Shown piece after piece: positions 1 to 8,609 of a stretch of DNA of 64,000 bases. Below the pieces are notes generated by a model, which was given only the letters and a program-made list of their open reading frames with translations, was not told the origin of the DNA and ran no database searches. This DNA comes from Rhodanobacter sp. B04 (GTDB lineage Bacteria > Pseudomonadota > Gammaproteobacteria > Xanthomonadales > Rhodanobacteraceae). Made by a program: the position numbers and the translations under genes. Numbering within the stretch: position 1 is the stretch's first letter; the number at the start of each line of letters is the position of its first letter. The stretch is taken from contig NZ_MUNV01000006.1 of the NCBI RefSeq assembly GCF_002001125.1, forward strand, positions 124,001 through 188,000, written 5' to 3'.

Positions 1-1
1 C

Positions 2-496
2 GGCGTGCATGCGCAGGGCCGCCATCGTTATTACCGGCTGGCCGACGACGACGTGGCCGCATGGCTGGAGACGATGGCGTTGCCGCGGGCAGCGCGTCCG
101 CTGCGGATAGCGGCGACGGATCCGGCGTTGTGCCGCGCGCGCACTTGTTACCGGCATCTGGCCGGGGAGTTGGGGGTGGCGTTGTGCGCGGCGTGGCTGG
201 AAAGCGGCTGGCTGCAATCGAGAGGCGATGGTCTGCGCCTGCAACCGCTGGCGGTGGATGCCCTGCGGCAGGCAGGCTGGCCGTTGCCGGTGACGGAACG
301 CCTGCTGCGTCTGCGCGGCCGTGCCTGCCTGGACTGGACCGAGCGGCGCCTGCATGTGGGTGGCCCGCTCGGCGTGGCGCTCACCGACGCCATGCTGGAT
401 GCCGATTGGTTGCGCCGCAGCCGCGACAGCCGTGCACTGCTGCCCAGCATGGCGGGCCTGCACCAGTTGACGGAACTGGGGGTATGCCTGAAGTGA
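2..496 (+). CDS. ArsR-family winged-helix regulator, C-terminal part (5' end outside window)
   Basis: The frame is open to the left edge, so the N-terminal helix-turn-helix lies outside the window; about 164 codons are visible. The visible start, QGRHRYYRLA, resembles the beta-wing of ArsR-like regulators. Near residue 108 the segment CLDWTERRLHVGGPLG resembles the C-terminal effector part of the larger ArsR-type proteins (CLDWSERR-like), which are longer than the roughly 100-residue SmtB/ArsR metal sensors. The expected role is a DNA-binding repressor, but neither ligand nor target can be read here. A 206-bp spacer with nothing recognisable separates it from the next gene on the same strand. 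The family call is fairly sure; the function is unknown. Confidence 0.7.
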   Translation, partial: GVHAQGRHRYYRLADDDVAAWLETMALPRAARPLRIAATDPALCRARTCYRHLAGELGVALCAAWLESGWLQSRGDGLRLQPLAVDALRQAGWPLPVTERLLRLRGRACLDWTERRLHVGGPLGVALTDAMLDADWLRRSRDSRALLPSMAGLHQLTELGVCLK

Positions 497-702
497 AAGC
501 TTGCAGGTTGCCGGCATATCCTCCGAAACAGCGTCATCGCGATACCGGCGCGGGAGCAGGTGCAAGGCGTGGATCTTCCCGCGGGACCGCTTTGATGACA
601 GCATGGGCGGGCGATCCGGAGCCTGCCGTCGGAGCCATCCGTGCATGCGATGGGTCGCGATCATGATGATGTCTGGAAACTCGGCCACGGAGGAGAAAGT
701 CC

Positions 703-1059
703 ATGAACAAGCGTCTGGGAATTGCCGCGATCTTGCTGCTTGCCTTGCCGATGATGGCGCACGCGTCGTGCGACGACGTGAAGTCCAGCATCGATGCGAA
801 GATCAAGGCCAATGGCGTATCGGGTTACACGCTCGACGTCGTGCCGGCCGACCAGGCGGATGCCGGCGGCAAGGTGGTCGGCCAGTGTGCGGGCAACATG
901 AAGATCGTCTACACCCGCGGTGGTGCGGCGAAATCTGGCGACGCACCGGCCGCTGGCGACGCAGCTGCCATGCCCAAGCATCACCATGCCGCGAAGAAGG
1001 CAGCCGATGATGCAGTCAAAAGTGATGCACCGGCGCAGGCGGCATCCAGCGGCGGTTGA
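703..1059 (+). CDS. DUF1161 family secreted small protein
   Basis: This 118-residue protein begins with a clear signal peptide (MNKRLGIAAILLLALPMMAHA, cleavage near residue 21). The mature start SCDDVKSSIDAKIKANGV and the later GQC..NMKIVYTRG match the DUF1161 pattern of small periplasmic proteins with two conserved cysteines that could form a disulfide. The tail is rich in Ala, Lys and His and is probably disordered. A strong Shine-Dalgarno sequence (GGAGGAGA) lies about 7 bases before the ATG, which fixes the start. The function of DUF1161 is not established. A 12-bp stem-loop follows the stop codon. Confidence 0.85.
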   Translation: MNKRLGIAAILLLALPMMAHASCDDVKSSIDAKIKANGVSGYTLDVVPADQADAGGKVVGQCAGNMKIVYTRGGAAKSGDAPAAGDAAAMPKHHHAAKKAADDAVKSDAPAQAASSGG

Positions 1060-1078
1060 TGGTTGCGTCGAGCTGGCC

Positions 1079-1107
1079 GAAACGGGGCGCTTGGCGCGCC
1101 CCGTTTC
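1079..1107. terminator. 12-bp stem-loop between convergent genes
   Basis: Perfect inverted repeat with arms GAAACGGGGCGC and GCGCCCCGTTTC and a 5-base loop. It lies between the DUF1161 gene and the convergent DUF2167 gene. There is no long T-run on either side, so a bidirectional terminator is inferred from position and stem strength. Confidence 0.6.
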
Positions 1108-1158
1108 AGGTCAGCCAGGCAGCAGTAGCAGTACCAGGTGTGTCCGGGCGATCTTCAC

Positions 1159-2097
1159 TCAGCGCGCCTTGTTGCGGTTGAACAGCTTGCGGAACAATCC
1201 GGCCACCGCGGCGATGCCGATGATGATGAACTTCTTGAGCGCCAGCAGCAGCACGCCCAGCTTGGCGAACAGGCCGGCCTTGGCGGCAATGCCGCCGGCC
1301 ACCAGGGCGGCAATGCCATAGGTGGCGAGCTTGTCGGTTCCGCTGTTGTAGTCGGCATAGCGTTCGCCGGCGTCGAAATCGGTCATGTCCAGGACCTGCG
1401 GCATGTCGGCGCGCACCTTGCCGAGTTCATGGATCGGTGCGACCGCATTGAGCGACAGATAGCCACGGCGGCCGAGTACGCGGATGTCGTAGTTCAGCGA
1501 CTGACCCTCGTCGGTGCCGTCCGCTTTCTTGAACCGCAGGTTGCGTGCCCAGTACAGCTTGTGCGAGGCCTCGTCGTAATGCGGCGGCTCGGCCCAGCCG
1601 AGCAGATCGATCGCGGGATAGCCCTGCTTGAGCCGTTCCGGATTCGACTCCTCGGTGCCTTTCTGCATCTTCTGCAGCAGCTCGGCGTAATCGATCTTCG
1701 CTGCATCGGCGTCGGACACGTAGCCATCGGCGACATAGGTCACCACCACGGCCCAGTTGTCGCTGTCCAGCAGGACATGCGGGTCGGTGCTGGGCAGGAT
1801 CATGCCCAGCACTTCGCTGTCCGGTGGATTTCCCCAGAGCTGCGTGAGTACGCGCTGGGCGTCTTCGGCCGGCAGAAAGCTGTAGCCCGGGGCAAGCAGC
1901 AGCGAGGCCTTGGCGCTTGCAATGGGTATGTTGCCGGTGCGGAGGTGCAGCGAGCCGAGAAAATCCTCGAGCTTGGCGGAATGTGTGCCGGCGCTTGGCG
2001 AGCTGTCTCCCGTTTCGGCATGTGCCGGGGAGGCGGGTGTGGCGAAAGCGACGGCAGCCAGCAGCGCGAGCGCCGGCAGCAGGGTTCTGCGTGTCAT
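1159..2097 (-). CDS. DUF2167 family membrane-anchored protein
   Basis: A 312-residue protein with a signal peptide of about 27 residues ending in AHA. The central region has the DUF2167 signature: LLAPGYSFL near residue 70, a WAVVVTYVADGYVSDADA segment, GWAEPPHYDEASHKLYWA, and SLNYDIRVLGRRGYLSLNAVA. The C-terminus holds two hydrophobic stretches at about residues 258-300 and a basic end (RKLFNRNKAR), so the soluble domain is probably periplasmic and tethered to the inner membrane. A Shine-Dalgarno AAGGA sits 6 bases before the ATG. The molecular function of the family is unknown. It is monocistronic between a terminator on each side. Confidence 0.88.
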   Translation of the reverse strand: MTRRTLLPALALLAAVAFATPASPAHAETGDSSPSAGTHSAKLEDFLGSLHLRTGNIPIASAKASLLLAPGYSFLPAEDAQRVLTQLWGNPPDSEVLGMILPSTDPHVLLDSDNWAVVVTYVADGYVSDADAAKIDYAELLQKMQKGTEESNPERLKQGYPAIDLLGWAEPPHYDEASHKLYWARNLRFKKADGTDEGQSLNYDIRVLGRRGYLSLNAVAPIHELGKVRADMPQVLDMTDFDAGERYADYNSGTDKLATYGIAALVAGGIAAKAGLFAKLGVLLLALKKFIIIGIAAVAGLFRKLFNRNKAR

Positions 2098-2431
2098 GAA
2101 GTGTCCTTGAAATCATCCGTTGATCGGCGGCAAATCAATATGCCGCGGCAGGTCACTCCCCCATGGCGTGCCCGCCATGCTTTGTAGCAGTCCGGTGGGA
2201 TTCGATGCCAGTCCTTGTGCAAGGATTGCCTGAATCCGGAATGCTCGGCCCGAAGCGAAAGCGCGGCTGCGCTGATCTCATCCAGGCACGGGCGCAGGCA
2301 CGCCTCGTAAAAAAGGCCCGATCGTTGTCGATCGGGCCTGAGTATTCCATGTTCGAAACGGGAAGCGCTGCCTTGCGCCTCCTGGATGGCCGTTGACGAC
2401 AGCCGCGCAAGGCGACTGTCGTCAGGGTGGC
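2098..2431. other. 334-bp intergenic region with two stem-loops, no gene
   Basis: This gap separates the DUF2167 gene from the sedolisin gene; both are on the minus strand. It holds the terminator at 2309-2339 and a second inverted repeat at 2394-2424 (arms TGACGACAG and CTGTCGTCA, 13-base loop) directly after the sedolisin stop codon. The part from 2098 to about 2300 should carry the DUF2167 promoter, but no convincing -35/-10 pair is visible. Short open frames on either strand here have no start signal or recognisable product. Confidence 0.6.
2309..2339 (-). terminator. Rho-independent terminator of the sedolisin gene
   Basis: Perfect 11-bp stem (AGGCCCGATCG / CGATCGGGCCT) with a 4-base loop. 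Read on the minus strand it is followed by six T residues. It lies about 95 bases downstream of the sedolisin stop, after another stem-loop at 2394-2424. Confidence 0.85.
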
Positions 2432-5098
2432 TTACTGCACGGTCAGGGTCACGTCATCGAGCGTGAAGTCGGTGTTGCCCGAGGACGAGGTCTCCTTGCC
2501 GGTGAACTTGATGGTCACCGTCTGGCCGATGTACGCGGACAGATTGGCGGTTTCCACGGCATAACCGGTGTTCGTGTTCTTGCTGGTGAACGAACCCACC
2601 GTGCCCAGCACCGTACCCGACGAATTCAGCACCTGCACGGTCAAGGTATCGACCGCCGTGCTCTTGGTCGAGTCGATGTGCAGGTAGTACTGCAGGGTCG
2701 CCGTCGTCTTGCCGCTCGGGATCGCGACCTTCTGCGAGACCGTATCGGTGTGCGAGGTGCCATAGCCGTCAAGCCATGCGAACCACGATCCGGCGTGCGA
2801 AGTCTCGCCGCTGCCGCAATAGCTGGACGAGGAGCTGCTGGTGCTGCACAGCGTGCCCGAGCTCATGCTCCACGGCGACGCCGTGCCGGTTTCGAAGCCG
2901 GTGTTGCTGAGGATCTGGGTCGGGGTGCCGCCGCTGGAGACCGTCACCGATGCCGTCTTGGAGCTGGTCTTGCCATCGACGCTGTCGGTCACCGTCTCGG
3001 TGACGCTGTAGGTGCCCGCTGCCGCGTAGGTATGGCTCGGGCTGGCCACGGTCGAGGTGCTGCCATCGCCGAAGGTCCACGCGTAGGAGCCGATGGTGCC
3101 GCCCGAGTCGGTGGAGCTGTCGGTGAAGGTCGCGGTCAGGCCGCTGGTGACATCGCTGAAGTTGGCGGTCGGCGTGCCACCTGTGGCGCCACTGGAGACC
3201 GTCACCGATGCCGTCTTGGAGCTGGTCTTGCCGCTGACGCTGTCGGTCACCGTCTCGGTCACGCTGTAGGTACCGGCGGCCGTGTAGGTGTGGCTCGGGC
3301 TGGCGGAGGTCGAGGTGCTGCCGTCGCCGAACGTCCACGAATACGAACCGATGGTGCCGCCCGAATCAGTGGAGCTGTCAGTGAAGGTCACCGTCAGGCC
3401 GCTGATCGAGTCGCTGAAGTTGGCGGTCGGCGTACCGCCCGAGCTGCCGCTGCCGCCGATGTTGCCGGACAGTCCGCTGACAATGATGCTGCCGAAGCCG
3501 GTGGTGTAATCCCAGCCGGTCGCGGCCGTCTCACCGCTGTTGTTGCCCGAGGTGATGTCATGGAAGTCGGTCGCGTAGTTGGCTGCGGCCGCCTTGTAGA
3601 TCAGCGGGGCGGCGAAGCCGAGAGCGCCGCCATTGGCTGCCTCGATGCGTGCCCATGCGCCCACGAACAGCGGCGAGGCCAGGCTGGTGCCGCCGATCTG
3701 CTGGTTGGACTGACCGTCCACGATCACCAGGGCGCCGGAAACCGGACTGGCGTTATAGGCGATATCTGGCACGCCGCGGGTGGTATGCCCGGCGTTCTGG
3801 CCCACGCCCGACTGCCAGCTCGGCATCGGCTCGAAGGTGCTGGGGCTGCCGCCGGTGGCGCCTTCACTGGAGCTGAGGTTGTTCCACACGGTCTCGCTGG
3901 CCCAGGTGGTGGTGTTGGTGGTGTACAGCTCGGTACCGCCCGCCGCGATCACGTACTGCGAGCTGGCCGGCCAGCTCGGGGTGGTGCCGCTGCCGGTGCC
4001 GCATTCATTGGCGCCGGAATCGCCAGCGGAGACCGAGAAGGTCTGGCCCTGCGCATCGGCCTGCTCGAAGATCGCGTCTTCAGTGGTGGTCGTGCCCGCC
4101 GACTTCGCATCGGTTTCGCACTCGCCCAGCGAGACGTTGATCGCGACCGCCTTGTCGTCGGTCACGGCCAGGTTGTAGTCCGTGGTGAGGGCGGCGTCGG
4201 AGAGCGAGGCTGCATCGTAAAGGATCAGGCTTTTCAGGCCACCCGACATCGCGATGATGTCCTGGGTATCCAGATCCCATTCGCCGTCGCCACTGGCCGA
4301 GACGCTGCCGGTATTGCCGGTGCCCTCGATGCTCGGGACGAGCGAGGTCAGGCCGTTGGTGCTCTCGAAGGACTTGATGTCGCTGAGCACATCGCTCATC
4401 TGGCCCGACACCACATTGCCGATCGTGATCGACGTGGCGGCGGGAAGGCTGCTGGCGCCGTAGATCTTCGGGAAATCGAGCGGGTTGTGACCGACCGCCG
4501 TGCCGCTGGTTGCCTCCGGGTGGGTCAGCGAGCTGGTCATGCGGCGCGCGAAGATGTGCGACATGTGCACGTTGTCCAGGCCAAGCACGGACTGCACCGT
4601 GCTCTGCAGTTCGGCCGGGATCATCACGTCGCTGGCGTTGGCGTAGGCATCGCGCCCGTCATGCGTGCGCACCTGCACCATCGATGTACGGAAGGCGGAC
4701 TGCACGGTATCTGCGTGGCCATCGCCCTCGACCAGCATGCGGTTCGGCGCGATCGTGACGTTGGTGAAGCCGGACAGCTTCAGGTAGTTCGCGACGGCCT
4801 GCGCCTGCGCCTGGGTCGGCGAATACAGCGCGGCGAATTCTGCCGGTGTCAGCGCCTTGTGCTTGGGATCGGCGACATAGGCATCCAACTGCGCCTTGTT
4901 CTGCAGTTTCAGCGAAATCACCACGTGCATCGGCTGCGAGAACGCTAGCGGACCCTTGGCAACATCGCCATTGCGCAGACTGGTGGCGTGATGTGGTTGC
5001 GTCAGCGTGACGAACGAGGAAGGTGCGGCGAAGACCGACGCGGTGGCAGCCATACCGATGGCGGCAACCAGCATCTTGAGACGAAAATGGCTTGGCAT
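2432..5098 (-). CDS. Secreted S53 (sedolisin/kumamolisin-like) peptidase with two PKD domains
   Basis: An 888-residue exported serine-carboxyl peptidase. Order: signal peptide (1-24); pro-kumamolisin activation domain (about 35-185); S53 catalytic domain (about 205-540); Gly/Ser linker; two nearly identical PKD domains (about 556-720); and a C-terminal beta-sandwich-like domain of about 160 residues that may bind carbohydrate or protein. The catalytic Glu/Asp pair is visible as GEWDLD (Glu273, Asp277). The nucleophile is in GGTSLASPL (Ser472), and the late DITSGNNSGE segment fits the family's calcium site. Such enzymes are autoprocessed and degrade proteins at acid pH outside the cell. A GGGAG ribosome site lies 7 bases before the ATG. 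The gene stands alone, with a terminator behind it and a long A/T-rich leader region. Confidence 0.93.
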   Translation of the reverse strand: MPSHFRLKMLVAAIGMAATASVFAAPSSFVTLTQPHHATSLRNGDVAKGPLAFSQPMHVVISLKLQNKAQLDAYVADPKHKALTPAEFAALYSPTQAQAQAVANYLKLSGFTNVTIAPNRMLVEGDGHADTVQSAFRTSMVQVRTHDGRDAYANASDVMIPAELQSTVQSVLGLDNVHMSHIFARRMTSSLTHPEATSGTAVGHNPLDFPKIYGASSLPAATSITIGNVVSGQMSDVLSDIKSFESTNGLTSLVPSIEGTGNTGSVSASGDGEWDLDTQDIIAMSGGLKSLILYDAASLSDAALTTDYNLAVTDDKAVAINVSLGECETDAKSAGTTTTEDAIFEQADAQGQTFSVSAGDSGANECGTGSGTTPSWPASSQYVIAAGGTELYTTNTTTWASETVWNNLSSSEGATGGSPSTFEPMPSWQSGVGQNAGHTTRGVPDIAYNASPVSGALVIVDGQSNQQIGGTSLASPLFVGAWARIEAANGGALGFAAPLIYKAAAANYATDFHDITSGNNSGETAATGWDYTTGFGSIIVSGLSGNIGGSGSSGGTPTANFSDSISGLTVTFTDSSTDSGGTIGSYSWTFGDGSTSTSASPSHTYTAAGTYSVTETVTDSVSGKTSSKTASVTVSSGATGGTPTANFSDVTSGLTATFTDSSTDSGGTIGSYAWTFGDGSTSTVASPSHTYAAAGTYSVTETVTDSVDGKTSSKTASVTVSSGGTPTQILSNTGFETGTASPWSMSSGTLCSTSSSSSSYCGSGETSHAGSWFAWLDGYGTSHTDTVSQKVAIPSGKTTATLQYYLHIDSTKSTAVDTLTVQVLNSSGTVLGTVGSFTSKNTNTGYAVETANLSAYIGQTVTIKFTGKETSSSGNTDFTLDDVTLTVQ
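2932..3447 (-). repeat. Tandem duplication encoding the two PKD domains (258-bp period)
   Basis: The same DNA recurs with a 258-bp (86-codon) offset: the segment beginning CCGTCACCGATGCCGTCTTG at 2941 reappears at 3199 with few changes. Each copy encodes one PKD module with the WTFGDGSTST core. The high identity suggests recent duplication or gene conversion. Exact ends are approximate. Confidence 0.8.
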
Positions 5099-5888
5099 TT
5101 AGAACTCCCGGAATATTTTTTCAAGGCCGAACGAAGCCGATGAGACCGCGTGGACCTCATGAATAAAGTGCAGTGGACAGACACGGCACGACGAGTTTTC
5201 TTGGAGATTGCCCAGCGATCCCGTAGCTCTGCGCTCAACCCTCCCCATGTGTCCCTCAGGGTCAATGCGCAGATGCAGATTTCAAATGGTTTGACAGGGT
5301 TGCAACGGGATCATTCGCCAAGCTCCCAATTGACGAACCGCCTGACGGTATGAGTTGCACATGAAACTGGTCAATAGGACTTTTTGAGGTGACCGGTGAT
5401 CGGAATCACATAATCGTTTGATTGCCTTGCCGGGAGCGAGCCGCAAGTATTTTCAATAATCACGGGGTGGCCTTTTGGGCACGGACGTGGGCGGGGCCTG
5501 ATCTGTGCTTTTGCAAAATTTGTCGATTATTTTTCTTTGATTTCAATGGCTTGAAATCATTGTTCCGGGGCGGCCAGGTTGCCTCGGCGAATGATCGCCG
5601 GTCACGGAAAATCGCCTCCGGCAACGCAAAATGACGCGGATGAATGCGCAACTACGTGCGTTTGTAACGATATTAATTGAACGCCGCCCGAAATATATTG
5701 CAGGCTCTCGCGATAATGGATGGCGAGGGCGTCCGTGAATATCGCCGCGGCGTGATTTATCTGATTCATTTTTAATTCAGCTGCCGCCGCCGCGCGAACC
5801 GGGTAGCTGAGAGGAATGCCTGCCCGGCGATCGCCGGATGCTTTCGCCGCCGGTTCATTCCGTTACGCCAGCATGCGACCATGCGCGC
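5099..5888. other. 790-bp A/T-rich intergenic region, no supported gene
   Basis: This divergent spacer lies between the sedolisin gene (minus) and the flavoprotein gene (plus). From about 5340 to 5790 it is much richer in A/T than the rest of the window. A perfect 9-bp inverted repeat with a 4-base loop (TGATTTCAA / TTGAAATCA) lies at 5538-5559. Two short open frames (about 5422-5634 plus and 5460-5651 minus) overlap each other, lack ribosome sites and resemble nothing known, so they are not called. The stretch may hold the sedolisin promoter, an unrecognised small RNA, or remnants of acquired DNA. Confidence 0.5.
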
Positions 5889-7124
5889 ATGACCCGGACA
5901 GCCCCTCCCCGACTGGCGATCATCGGCGGCGGCCCGGCTGGCCTGATGGCGGCCGAAGCTGCGTGCGCCAAGGGTGTAACGGTCGACCTGTACGACACCA
6001 AGGGTTCGGTCGGACGCAAATTTCTGCTCGCCGGCAAGGGCGGCCTCAACCTGACCCACAGCGAAGCACCGGCGCGCTTTGTCGAGCGTTACGGTTCGCG
6101 TCGGGCCGAGATCAAGCACTGGCTCGACGCATTCGATGCGGAGGCCTTGCGCGCGTGGGCACGCGGGTTGGGCGTGGAGACGTTTGCCGGCAGCTCCGGC
6201 CGGGTATTCCCGAAAGACCTGAAGGCGGCGCCCCTGTTGCGTGCCTGGCTGCATCGCCTGCGCGCCGCCGGGGTGAGCTTTCACATGCACCACCGCTGGC
6301 TGGGCTGGCAGGCACACGGCACCTTGCACTTCGCCACGCCGCAGGGCGAGCGCGCGGTGCCCACGGACGCGGTGATCCTGGCGCTGGGCGGCGCCAGTTG
6401 GCCGCAGCTCGGTTCCGATGGCGCATGGATGGCGCCGCTGCAACAGGCCGGGATCGACATCGCGCCGTTGCAGCCAGCGAACTGCGGGTTCGAGCTGGCA
6501 TGGAGCGAACACCTGTCCAGCCGTTTTGCGGGTGCGCCGCTGAAGCCGGTGGTGGCGCACTGGACCGATCGCCGCGGCGTGGCGCATGCGCGACAGGGCG
6601 AATGCGTGCTCAGCGAATACGGTATCGAGGGCAGCCTGATCTATGCGATCGGCGCCGAGCTGCGCGAGCAACTGGCCGAGCATGGCGAGGCCGTGTTGCG
6701 GCTGGATCTGGTGCCGGGCCACGGTGAGTCCGCACTCGCGGACCGCCTGGCGGCACCACGCGGCAAACACAGCATCGGCGACTGGTTGCGCCGTCGCGCC
6801 GGACTGGACGCGGCGAAGTGCGCACTGGTGTTCGAACTGACCGCGAAATCGACGCTGGCCGATCCGTTCGCGCTGGCGGCGCAACTGAAGTCCTTGCCCT
6901 TGCGCCTGCGCGCGCCGCGACCGGTCGCCGAGGCGATCAGCACGGCCGGCGGTGTGCGGCTGGAGGGACTGGACGAGAAGCTGATGCTGCGCATGCGCCC
7001 CGGTGTGTTCTGCGCCGGCGAGATGCTGGACTGGGAGGCGCCCACCGGCGGCTACCTGCTCACCGCCTGCTTCGCCAGCGGGCTGATCGCCGGCCGCGGC
7101 GCGGCGCGCTGGCTGGGACAGTAG
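5889..7124 (+). CDS. BaiN/HI0933-like FAD-dependent flavoprotein (TIGR03862 type)
   Basis: A 411-residue flavoprotein of the HI0933/BaiN group. The N-terminal Rossmann motif RLAIIGGGPAGLMAAEAA binds FAD. It is followed by GSVGRKFLLAGKGGLNLTHSE, the hallmark of this family, and by a C-terminal FAD segment (VFCAGEMLDWEAPTGGYLLT). Two-dinucleotide-binding flavoproteins of this group are thought to be oxidoreductases, but the physiological substrate is not established. The frame also has an ATG at 5838; 5889 was chosen because family members begin a few residues before the dinucleotide motif. No clear ribosome site is visible for either start. It converges on the efflux operon with only 18 bases between stop codons. 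Confidence 0.88.
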   Translation: MTRTAPPRLAIIGGGPAGLMAAEAACAKGVTVDLYDTKGSVGRKFLLAGKGGLNLTHSEAPARFVERYGSRRAEIKHWLDAFDAEALRAWARGLGVETFAGSSGRVFPKDLKAAPLLRAWLHRLRAAGVSFHMHHRWLGWQAHGTLHFATPQGERAVPTDAVILALGGASWPQLGSDGAWMAPLQQAGIDIAPLQPANCGFELAWSEHLSSRFAGAPLKPVVAHWTDRRGVAHARQGECVLSEYGIEGSLIYAIGAELREQLAEHGEAVLRLDLVPGHGESALADRLAAPRGKHSIGDWLRRRAGLDAAKCALVFELTAKSTLADPFALAAQLKSLPLRLRAPRPVAEAISTAGGVRLEGLDEKLMLRMRPGVFCAGEMLDWEAPTGGYLLTACFASGLIAGRGAARWLGQ

Positions 7125-7142
7125 CCGGTACGTGCGTCGCCT

Positions 7143-8609
7143 TCAGTGCTGGGTAGCGGACGTCAGCGAGGACTTCGGCGGCTCGCCCAGTTCGCTAGCC
7201 GACCAGCCGCCACCCACATCCCCGATCAGCGACACCGCATCGAGCAGGCGTTGCTGCTGCACGCTCAGCGCGCTCTGCTGAGTGCTCAACTGGATAGCCC
7301 GGGCGGTGGCGGCGGTGGTGTAGTCGACGGTGCCGGCCTGGTATTCGTTGAACGCGATCTCGGCGCCGCGGGTGGCGTCGCGCACCGCGGAATCCAGCAC
7401 CTCGGCCTGCTGGGCGAGGATACGCAGGCCGGCCAGGTCGTCTTCCACATTCTGGAACGCGGTCAACACGGTGCCACGATAATTGGCGACCGTCGCTTCG
7501 TAGGTGGCCTTGGCCGCGGCGACCTCGCCGTGGCGTGCGCCGAAGTCGAACACGGTTTCGCTCGCATCGGCACCCAACGACCAGACATGGTTGGCGATGT
7601 GCAGCAGGCCAGCGAGCGGCGACTGCGAAAAACCATCCGCCGCCGACAGCGAAAGAGTGGGGTAATACGCGGCGATGGCGACGCCAACCGCGGCGTTCTG
7701 TGCGGCCATCTGGCGTTCGGCGACGGCGATATCGGGCCGGCGCTGCAGCAGGGTCGAGGGCACGCCAGCCGGAACCGTGGGCAGCGTCGGCAGCGTGGTG
7801 CTGTGCGGAATGTCGAGCTCTTCCGGGTTCTTGCCGACCAGCACGGCAATCGCATGGGCGTATTTCGCGCGGGCGACACCGAGCGCGAGCAGGTTGGACT
7901 GTGCGTTCTCCAGCTGGGTGCGCGCACTGATGACATCGGAGGGCGCGATGGTGCCGGCGGCGTCCTGGTTGGCGATCACGCGCAGATATTCCGTATAGGC
8001 GTCGACGGTCTTCCGCAGCAGGTCGATGTTGGCGTCGGTCACGCGCAGTTCGATGACGGCGGTCGCCAGCGCGGTCTGCTCGGACAGGGTGGCGTTGGCC
8101 AGGGTCGCTTGGCTGGCCTGGGCGGTCGCCTTGTTCTCCTCGATGGTACGGCGGACCTTGCCCCACAGGTCAGGCGCCCAGCTGACATTGCCCTCGAGCG
8201 AGCCGGCGGTGCTGATCGGCGCCTTGCTGCCGAGGCTGAGGCCGCTGGCTCCGGCTGCGCTGCGCTGCTTGGTGGCCGAGCCGCTGATGCCGATGGTGGG
8301 GAACAGACTGCTGCGTGCCACCTGCACCTCGGCGAGCGCGGCCTGGTAGTTGGCGTAGTCCTGGCGCACGGTCTGGTTGGAGACTGACACCATCGGCTCG
8401 AGCTGGTCGAGCAGCGGATCGCTGAAGCCCGTCCACCAGTCGCCCTTCGGCACCTCGGCCGCCGGCGCGGCCTGCGTCCAGCCGGGTAGCTCCTTGTATT
8501 GCGGCGGTGTCGCCACCTGTGGGCGATGGTAGTCGGGGCCGACCATGCAGCCACCGAGCAACAGTGCCAACGAGGCAGCCAGGGTGGTGTGGAGCATCTT
8601 CATGTTCAT
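7143..8609 (-). CDS. Outer-membrane efflux channel lipoprotein (NodT/OprM family)
   Basis: A 488-residue outer-membrane factor. The lipobox LLLGGCMVGPDYHRP gives an acylated N-terminus and the typical GPDY start of NodT/OprM channels. The body has the two repeated OEP alpha-helical domains, for example TAVIELRVTDANIDLLRKTVDAY and RRPDIAVAERQMAAQNAAVGVAIAAYYPTL. It should form the trimeric exit duct for the two permeases encoded upstream. Its ATG overlaps the stop codon of the preceding permease (ATGA), which supports translational coupling and this start over an upstream frame extension. It is the last gene of the operon, so the pump does not depend on a channel gene elsewhere. Confidence 0.92.
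   Translation of the reverse strand: MNMKMLHTTLAASLALLLGGCMVGPDYHRPQVATPPQYKELPGWTQAAPAAEVPKGDWWTGFSDPLLDQLEPMVSVSNQTVRQDYANYQAALAEVQVARSSLFPTIGISGSATKQRSAAGASGLSLGSKAPISTAGSLEGNVSWAPDLWGKVRRTIEENKATAQASQATLANATLSEQTALATAVIELRVTDANIDLLRKTVDAYTEYLRVIANQDAAGTIAPSDVISARTQLENAQSNLLALGVARAKYAHAIAVLVGKNPEELDIPHSTTLPTLPTVPAGVPSTLLQRRPDIAVAERQMAAQNAAVGVAIAAYYPTLSLSAADGFSQSPLAGLLHIANHVWSLGADASETVFDFGARHGEVAAAKATYEATVANYRGTVLTAFQNVEDDLAGLRILAQQAEVLDSAVRDATRGAEIAFNEYQAGTVDYTTAATARAIQLSTQQSALSVQQQRLLDAVSLIGDVGGGWSASELGEPPKSSLTSATQH

Noticed and set aside
2163..2396. 77-codon plus-strand frame upstream of the sedolisin terminator
   Set aside because: It crosses a clear terminator hairpin, has no ribosome site and no family resemblance.
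5422..5634. Short plus-strand open frame in the A/T-rich gap
   Set aside because: No ribosome site or recognisable product; overlaps another short frame on the opposite strand.
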